Positions 57,457 through 64,000 of a stretch of 64,000 nt of DNA are shown piece by piece. The translations under genes were made by a program, and so were the position numbers. The notes below the pieces were generated by a model that was given only the letters and a program-made list of their open reading frames with translations, was not told the origin of the DNA and did no database searches. Within the stretch, counting starts at the first letter, position 1. Each line of letters starts with the position of its first letter. The stretch spans positions 1,426,001 to 1,490,000 of the forward strand of contig OZ234501.1 of the NCBI GenBank assembly GCA_965153455.1. Direction: 5' to 3'. This stretch comes from Sphagnum compactum. Taxonomy: Eukaryota; Bryophyta; Sphagnopsida; Sphagnales.

Positions 57457-57789
57457 ATGGCGCTAGGAGACTTTGTTTTGTGTAGGCAGCGCTCCCTGGA
57501 AAGCATTTCAGGCGGCACTTTAGGTCCCGCACGGCGCTTGCCGTCAATTCCGCAGCAGCTCATGGACGACCACCTTACTGGAACCGGGCGAGTGGAGGAG
57601 GAGGAGGCACAACATACTGCTGAGGAGCAGCGCCGCTGGGGAGGAGGAGGAGTAGAGGCGGCAGCCAGCGTGCCACACTTTCCGCATAACCTCTACCTTT
57701 CTGACTTGCGGCATGATGCTGCGGAACCAGTCACGTTGGCTGGGCCGCTGGAGAGTGGCGTTGTTTCCAAGTGGAGGATGAAGGACAGA
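57457..57789 (+). CDS. RAPTOR: RAPTOR (TORC1 scaffold), first coding exon
   Basis: The exon starts MALGDF, as plant RAPTOR1 does (MALGDL). After a low-conservation acidic/Ala/Gly-rich segment it reads HNLYLSDLRHDAAEP and PLESGVVSKWRMKDR, matching the conserved LRHDA..., ...LVSKWR.KDR block. It ends in phase 0 at AAG GAC AGA|GTGAGT, exactly where the family continues with MKTGCVALVLCLN on the next exon. That exon is not in the remaining 6.2 kb. RAPTOR is the ~1300-residue substrate-recruiting scaffold of TOR complex 1, with a caspase-like N-terminal domain, HEAT repeats and WD40 repeats. Only the first 111 residues are here. Confidence 0.88.
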
Positions 57790-60709
57790 GTGAGTCCCCA
57801 CATTCCCCTATCACTGTCCTCAACCTTTCTGCATCTTTCTTGATTAAACAGGCCTTTATTTGTTGGTCAATTGCAACCCCATCTCTTCCAATTCTCCCTC
57901 GTTGTCGTATATGAAACCTTGTTGTTGTTCTCTGTCTCTGGTTGTCTGGTTGTAAGCCTGGTATAGGCAACAAACTACATCCTCCCTCTTTCTGTCTGCT
58001 TGTTATGGGCACCTGTGCAGGAGATCTTGTATTATGCAAAGACGACAATTGATTGGACATTGCGAAGCTGTGTCTATTTGTAAAGTTTGCCCTGCATATC
58101 TTTCTGTAGGAGTCAACCTGAAGCCATGTCTGTTGATGGCTACCATGATGGGGAAACACTGTCTTTTGATGCCTTTTGGTTCAAATGGTTGGATTTCTGT
58201 GTGAATGAGTGACCAGGTTATCTTGTGAACCAGTGTTGCAGTTTGGAAACTGTCTGCTGTATTGCAATGTGACTCCAGTTTTAATACTTCTTAATGTCGT
58301 CTTTGAGAACTAAACCCTGTTTTTATTCTGTTATTGGCCGTTTCCATGCTTGTTGCCCTCACGGAGTCTTCTAGAGAGAATAGAGCTAGACATTCATAAT
58401 GTGCTCATGGGTTTGTTTTGTGTTTTGCTTCTGATAGTGCGTCAATGCGATGGAAAGGGTGAGAGCATTAAGAAAGTAGGAATCCATGAACTTGCACCAC
58501 AGGTTTCTTGCCCAAATTTCCTTTCCACCCTCCATGCTCCTTCTCAAAAAACTTCCCAGTTTCTGAAAACCTTCCATCTCAGAAACCTGTTGGTTGGTGG
58601 CCTCTAGTTCCTGCTTTCACTGAGAGTTGATGTGCATGTTCCAATCTAGCTTATGCCAATCCTTAGGAAGCAAAAGTTGTTGTCAAGATAGTGTTGTTGC
58701 TCTTGTAGTCATTACTTTCTGACTACAGTCCAAGATGGAAAACAGGTGGTGGCGTTCTTTCGCGGAGTCTTTGATACTTGTGTATTGCAGGACAATGTGT
58801 CCGAAATAGTCGAGGAAGGTGAACCTTATTCTCCTCGAGCTGCACTGGTTCTAAAATGCTGAAGTATCGGCATTTGTGAGATCGGGTGAGTATTTGTGAA
58901 ACAAGACGAGGAGTTATATCTTCTTCCCTTTCTTTTATGTTTTTTCTAGAGAGTCCGCGAGTTCTTAGAAGTACATCGTGGCAATGACCTTTGCTTTGTC
59001 TTTCGAAGTCCTTGTAAATGTCCATAAATGCTTGTAAATGTTGTGTGAATGTTTGCGTGCACATGATTCTTGGTTTGTTCTTAATCTCATAGCTATCTTA
59101 TTGCATTTGCTGGTTCCTTGTCATGGTTGTCGGAAATTTTTTTTTCTTGTAAGGATTAATTCTAGGAATCCATTTCAAGAGGAGTTGGATTACATGCACA
59201 ATCTGTGAGGTTATTAGGGGAGGCCCCATGAACATTGTTTTTGAGCTGTTTGGTTAGGCAATGTTTGTGAGGGCCGGGTTCTACTCGGTGCTCGTTGGTG
59301 ATTCGGTCGGCTGATTGGTCACCGAATTGTTGGCGAGCTCTCCTCTGCTGACCTCGATGCATGTAATTTAGTCACACTAAATCGATGCTGTGCTGAAATG
59401 GATTCCTGGAATTTTGTTGGACCTGTAAATGCCATGGGAATGTCTGTGTGCGTATGATTCCAGATTTGTTCTCAATCTCATGGTTATCTTATTGCATTCA
59501 CTGGTTGGTTGTCATGGTCGTCGGATGATCTTTTTTTTATAAGGATTAATTCTAGGAATCCATTTCAAGAGAAGCTGGATTACATGCACAATCTGTGAGG
59601 TTATTCGGGGAGGCCCCATGAACATTGTTTTTGAGCTGTTTGGTTAGGCAATGTTTGTGAGGGCCGGGTTCTACTCGGTGCTCGTTGATGATTCGGTCGG
59701 CTGATTGGTCACCGAATTGTTGGCAAGCTCTCTTTTGTTAACCTCGATGCATGTAATTTAGTCACACTAAATCGATGCTCTGCTGAAATGGATTCCTGGA
59801 TTTTTGTTGGACTTGTAAATGCCATGGGAATGCGTGTGTGCGTATGATTCCAGGTTTGTTTTCAATCTCATGGTTATCTTATTGCATTCATTGGTTGGTT
59901 GTCATGGTCGTCGGATGATCTTTTTTTTATAAGGATTAATTTTAGGAATCCATTTCAAGAGGAGCTGGATTACATGCTCAATCTGTGAAGTTATTTGGGG
60001 AGGCCCCATGAACATTGTTTTTGAGCTGTTTGGTTAGGCAATGTTTGTGGGGGCCGGGTTCTACTTGGTGTTCGTTGGTGATTCGGTCGGCTGATTGGTC
60101 ACCGAATTGTTGGCGAACTCTTTTCTGCTAACCTCAATGCATGTAATTTAGTCACACTAAATCGATGCTCTGCTGAAATGGATTCCTGGATTTTTGTTGG
60201 ACTTGTAAATGCCATGGGAATGCGTGTGTGCGTATGATTCCAGGTTTGTTTTCAATCTCATGGTTATCTTATTGCATTCATTGGTTGGTTGTCATGGTCG
60301 TCGGATGATCTTTTTTTTATAAGGATTAATTCTAAGAATCCATTTCAAGAGGAGCTGGATTACATGCACAATCTGTGAGGTTATTCGGGGAGGCCCCATG
60401 AACATTGTTTTTGAGCTGTTTGGTTAGGCAATGTTTGTGAGGGCCGGGTTCTACTCGGTGCTCGTTGGTGATTCGGTCGGTTGATTGGTCACCGAATTGT
60501 TGGCAAGCTCTCTTTTGTTAACCTCGATGCATGTAATTTAGTCACACTAAATCAATGCTTTACTAAAATGGATTCCTGGAATTTTGTCGGACCTGTAAAT
60601 GCCATGTGAATGTCTGTGAATGTCTTGTTCTTAATTTCATAATTATGTTATTGCATTTATTGGTTGGTCGTCACATTTGACGGAAAATAAATTTTTATAA
60701 GGAATAATA

Positions 60710-61323
60710 TATAATAAAAGACGTCGAGATGAAATGATCCTTTCCATCCATCCGTCCGTCCCATCGTCCATCCGTCCATCCCTTCATCCATCAATTTACA
60801 TTAAATGGCGACTGTCCTAGGCGGACAGTAGAGTTTTTTTGTATATAATTATAACAGTGTCTGTGCGTCCGTCGACGGTTCCGCGTTTTAATGGACCGGC
60901 GGAAAATTGGATTCGGAAAACGGGATTCGGAAAACGGGATTCGAAAAAACGGGCGGCCAGACAGGGCAGGGTGGGGCAGGGGGCAGGGCAGGGTCCGTTT
61001 GTCCGTCTGTCTTGCAGGGCAGGGGGCAGGGCCGTGCGGGAAGGGCAGGGGCCAAATAAAGAATAAAAGATAAGGAAAAATAAAAGGGCGGGCAAGGTAG
61101 GGGCCAAATAAAGAGTAAAAGATAAGGAAAAATAAAAGGGCGGGCAGGGCAGGGGCCAAATAAAGAGTAAAAGATAAGAAAAAATAAAAGGGCGGGCAGG
61201 GCAGGGGCCAAATAAAGAGTAAAAGATAAGAAAAAATAAAACGTATAAAACTTCACAGTGGCCCAAGGTCACAGGCACCCACGGGGGACTTCAAGGTGGC
61301 CATCGGCCACGGGCACCCACTAG
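60710..61323 (+). mobile_element. Helitron-like non-autonomous insert, 614 bp, with flanking 12-bp repeat
   Basis: The 3' end has a perfect hairpin GTGGCC-ATC-GGCCAC (61296-61310), then GGGCACCCACTAG and a following T: a CTRR-type Helitron end, clearly related to the end at 16102-16130. The 5' end reads tataataaaagacg followed by (CCATCCGT)n. Inside, near 60840, lies tatataattataacagtgtc, resembling the 5' end of the 15378 element. The insert interrupts the fifth 390-bp unit and is flanked by taaggaataata on both sides (60698-60709, 61324-61335), which is not expected for Helitrons. Confidence 0.65.
61048..61255 (+). repeat. four tandem 52-bp units inside the insert
   Basis: ggggccaaataaaga.taaaa followed by gataag.aaaaataaaagggcgggcaggg repeats exactly every 52 bases (61048, 61100, 61152, 61204), with one or two changes per unit. 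Confidence 0.9.
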
Positions 61324-61690
61324 TAAGGAATAATAATCTAGAAATCTATTTTAACAAAAGCTTACTCACATGCATAATTTCTGAGGCTATTAGGGGAGGC
61401 CCCATGAACATTGTTTTTGAGCTGTTTGGTTAGGCAATGTTGATGGGGGCCGGATTTTTCCCGGTGCTCATTGGTAATTCCGTCGGCTCGTTGGTCACCA
61501 AATTGTTGGCGAGCTCTCTTCTCCTCACCTCGATGCATGTAATTTAATCACACTAAATCAATGCTCAAGTGAGATGGATTCCTCAAATTCTAGTGGACTT
61601 GTAAATGCCATGTGAATGTCTGTGAATGTCTATGAATGTCAGATTATTGGTTTATTCTTAATTTCATAAATAACTTATTGTGTTCACTGG

Positions 61691-62510
61691 TCGGTTGTAA
61701 TGGTTGCCAGACAAAAAGAAGGGAATTGTCTAACTTTGGAAAATGGAATAGGAGTAGAATTTAGGGTTGTTGGACAAGTTTTGATTTCTTGACATCTTAT
61801 GGTGAGATCTTTATTTTTTATGATGTTTTTTTGTTCAGAGAATAATGCTTGAAAACAATTTGATTTGAATGGGTTTCGGAGACCAACATGATGGGACAAT
61901 AAGTTGTGAATGGTATCGATAAAATATGTAAACGTATGGTTAGTAGATATGTGTTTTTCGATGGTAAACTTATTATTTGACACTTGATAATCAACCTAAA
62001 AATGGACTTGACAAATGGCATCTAGGGTATAGTTCATTAATATACATATATATTGTTTAAAAACTAGCACACAAAAAAAGAAACTTAACTTTAAAGGATA
62101 AATAAAAATTGGTGAATAATTTTAAGAGTAATAAAGGTTAAATTTATGTTCTAGGACCTTTTACAACAACATGTTTTTCACTAAAGAATTACACTTAATG
62201 CATGTAAAACAAAACAAAAACTGACTGCAAAGTCACTACAAGTATTTTTTTCGAAATTCTTACAACAATGAACAATCTTCATTTTTTTGAACTTTGCATG
62301 GCTTTTGCATCAAGTATCTACACTGCAATCAATCCTTTGCAAAAAGATTAACTACAAGACTATGACAAGCTTTTTTTTCTCACCATGCCGACAAAAATGA
62401 ACGATTACTATTACGCCCCCCAAACATATTCCTTCTTGTCATCAATGTCGTCACCAGGCGTTCCATATATGTCGTCGGGATGCGTTTCAGGGATTTCGTC
62501 TCCATGCGTT
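61691..62510. other. AT-rich stretch, nothing recognised
   Basis: No repeats or coding frames were seen beyond the end of the tandem array. Confidence 0.3.
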
Positions 62511-63171
62511 TTAAATGGTCACGAGCATGTTCGGAGGTGGATTGCGGACCAGATCATCAAGTTCTGGGAACCATTCCACGCGCATTAAGTGATACACTGT
62601 AAAACAACGTCCTCGATATCTTTTTGTGGCTTCTATGTATGCCAGGATGACGAGATGGTCAACCACCCCGAGGTGAACATGGGCCAGAATGTCTGGCATT
62701 TGCTTTTCTCACTCATCAGTAGAAGGGGCAAGCAACTTATGTAGGTCAACAATTAAAACGCGACCATCCTCCTTATATTCCCATGCATCATATTCATCGG
62801 CCCATGAAAACTTAAGGATGTTAGTTCGAACTTCCAACGGCATGTCCATCAGGTTGGTACATTCGGGTTCTCCCATCTGCAAAAAATATGATTATGAGAC
62901 TCAAAATATTTAGAAACAAGTGCATATAAATTTGACGCTTCTTGTAAGATCATAAACGCTAGAAAAACCAACCACAATCGATGATGAACGCATTGCCATC
63001 AAAAGGATTGACGATCACAAAAAAAATAAAATAATTACGCACCTTTGTAGACACACAAGCTTGAGAGTTGAGCACAGAAGGAACAAGGGCAGTGCGATTT
63101 AAGTATGTATCAACTACTTGCCAAAAACAACCTTTATGTGAATGATTGAATGAGTCGACCACCCTATGCAA
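62511..63171 (-). pseudogene. hypothetical two-exon gene, possibly broken
   Basis: The minus exon 63171-63043 gives HRVVDSFNHSHKGCFWQVVD through SQACVSTK and ends at a donor AAG|GTGCGT. A 166-base intron ends TTTTTTGCAG. The next exon from 62876 gives MGEPECTNLMDMPLEVRTNI, YDAWEYKEDGRVLIVDLHKL and, after one TGA at about 62709 (Trp would fit), ILAHVHLGVVDHLVILAYIE to a stop at 62511. Both junctions are phase 0. The FW..V...Y pattern in exon 1 recalls plant MYB/SANT-like transposase-derived proteins, but I cannot name the family. The upstream start is not identified. It lies antisense within the RAPTOR intron. Confidence 0.4.
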
Positions 63172-64000
63172 CCTTTTATATTACATTGAGTTACCTTGAG
63201 GTCTGTTTCATTTAAGGCAAGAAATCTTGGCCCGCCTGCAACGATACATTCGGGATCATAGGATTCTCAAAGGTTATTTACCTCCTTTCACGTGAGATCC
63301 TAGCATTATGAAGGACAAGCAAAAAATCTCGTTCACATTTTCTTTTAATTGCAGTTGGTAGAAAATACTTTACGTGAGATCATCCATTTTGATTACGACG
63401 TTATCACTGGCACTATGTAAATCTTTGCATGCAACATTTTTGGTCATTGGATTATTTTCTAGAATTATCAACATAAATGTTGTCAGGATTTGCTCATAAA
63501 TAGGGCATGCTTTATGTTAGGGCCAAAGGAATGGGACGTAGGAGTCGCGCAAAAGATCTCGTAATCTAGGTTGATTTTTGAATACAGTTCGTGTCGCTAT
63601 CGGAATTTTTGTTGGCTCTCGTGCGAACGACAAGTCAAACCAAGGGGTTTAAGGTTATGTGCAATCATAAATTCAAGCATAGCTCAGAGCAACCATTGTA
63701 GGTACATGTATAAAATCTAATCAGTGCTATCAATCTAATTACATATGTGAAAGACCAAAATAAAAGAAAAAAAAACCTAATAATATAAAAAGATAAATAT
63801 AAGGTTGTCAAAAGTTATAAATACCCAAAAAACGGTTGTAAAAGAAAAAAAAAACATTAAAAAATGAGATAAACAACAAAAATCACAAGAAGAAAAAGAA
63901 GGCGAAGAAACTATGCTGTATTTGAAAACATAAACCCCCAAAATTTATAAAACAACCATATAGAATAAAATGAAAAAATACACAACAGAAAAATAGTTTT
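63172..64000. other. AT-rich stretch to window end
   Basis: There may be a further upstream exon of the antisense gene near 63190-63235 (minus CAG|GCGGGCCAAG.. to CAAG|GTAACT), but the intron to the next exon would be too short, so it is not called. Confidence 0.25.

Larger units (their letters stand above)
59040..61690 (+). repeat. ~390-bp tandem repeat array, about five units
   Basis: Units share gattaattctaggaatccat, gttattcggggaggccccat, gagctgtttggttaggcaat, ggtgattcggtcggctgatt and cgatgcatgtaatttagtc. The aaggattaat landmark falls at 59151, 59541, 59931 and 60321, an exact 390-base spacing, and at about 60698 in the fifth unit, which is split by the insert at 60710-61323. Central units are over 95% alike. 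The outer ones are more diverged, as expected when unequal exchange homogenises the middle. No coding frame is conserved. Confidence 0.92.
57790..64000 (+). other. RAPTOR intron 1 (partial, over 6.2 kb)
   Basis: It begins with the donor GTGAGT. No sequence encoding the next RAPTOR block (MKTGCVAL.., DPPDV.K.SPCARMECWIDP) was found on the plus strand to the window end. It is filled with a tandem array, a Helitron-like insert and a possible antisense gene. Such long first introns are usual in large plant genomes. Confidence 0.6.

Noticed and set aside
56662-57563. Minus frames of 190 and 248 codons opposite the RAPTOR leader
   Set aside because: Lys/Arg/Pro-rich and driven by GAA and GA runs. 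The convincing gene is on the plus strand.

Overview
The window looks like nuclear DNA of a land plant with a large, repeat-rich genome. The evidence is two recognisable plant nuclear genes with GT-AG introns, plant-type Ty3/gypsy chromoviruses, degenerate plant-mitochondrial gene fragments (rps3 followed by a GTG-started rpl16), an interstitial CCCTAAA motif and long AT-rich gene-free stretches. A Penelope-like reverse transcriptase and a Crinkler-type REase-kinase gene would fit a seed-free plant such as a fern or its relatives, but the lineage is an inference and not shown directly.

Only three host protein-coding loci are well supported. (1) A complete three-exon APC13/BONSAI-like gene (22000-23039, minus) encodes a 64-residue subunit of the anaphase-promoting complex. 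(2) An intact 540-codon gene (39241-40863, plus) combines a coiled coil, a PD-(D/E)XK nuclease-like motif and an atypical protein kinase domain, the layout of Crinkler-type proteins. (3) The first coding exon of a RAPTOR (TOR complex 1) orthologue lies at 57457-57789 (plus), followed by an intron that runs past the end of the window. A weaker two-exon hypothetical gene, possibly broken, lies at 62511-63171 (minus).

Layout. 0-3 kb: truncated Ty3/gypsy chromovirus and LTR-like sequence. 3.4-5.1 kb: decayed acidic/coiled-coil coding sequence. 8.7-9.9 kb and 25.0-25.5 kb: organelle-derived DNA (rps3, rpl16, rpl2, small-subunit rRNA). 6.3-6.8 and 14.4-14.95 kb: a pair of inverted ~540-bp repeats. 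15.4-16.1 kb: a non-autonomous Helitron-like element inserted in an older repeat. 18.65-19.66 kb: a dispersed repeat whose second copy at 29.4-36.45 kb is split by a 6-kb chromovirus with 98% identical LTRs and a 5-bp target duplication. 40.9-42.8 kb: a Penelope-like element with a 16-bp target duplication just downstream of the kinase gene. 43.5-51.2 kb: a long field of tandem, strand-asymmetric and hairpin-bearing repeats. 59.0-61.7 kb: a ~390-bp tandem array inside the RAPTOR intron, interrupted by a second Helitron-like element.

There is no operon-like or pathway clustering. The host genes are unrelated housekeeping or cell-cycle genes set among transposons, apart from the kinase gene, whose family is linked to conflict and transposon biology. 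The rest is repeat history. Several nested insertions can be read as empty-site and filled-site pairs within this one window.
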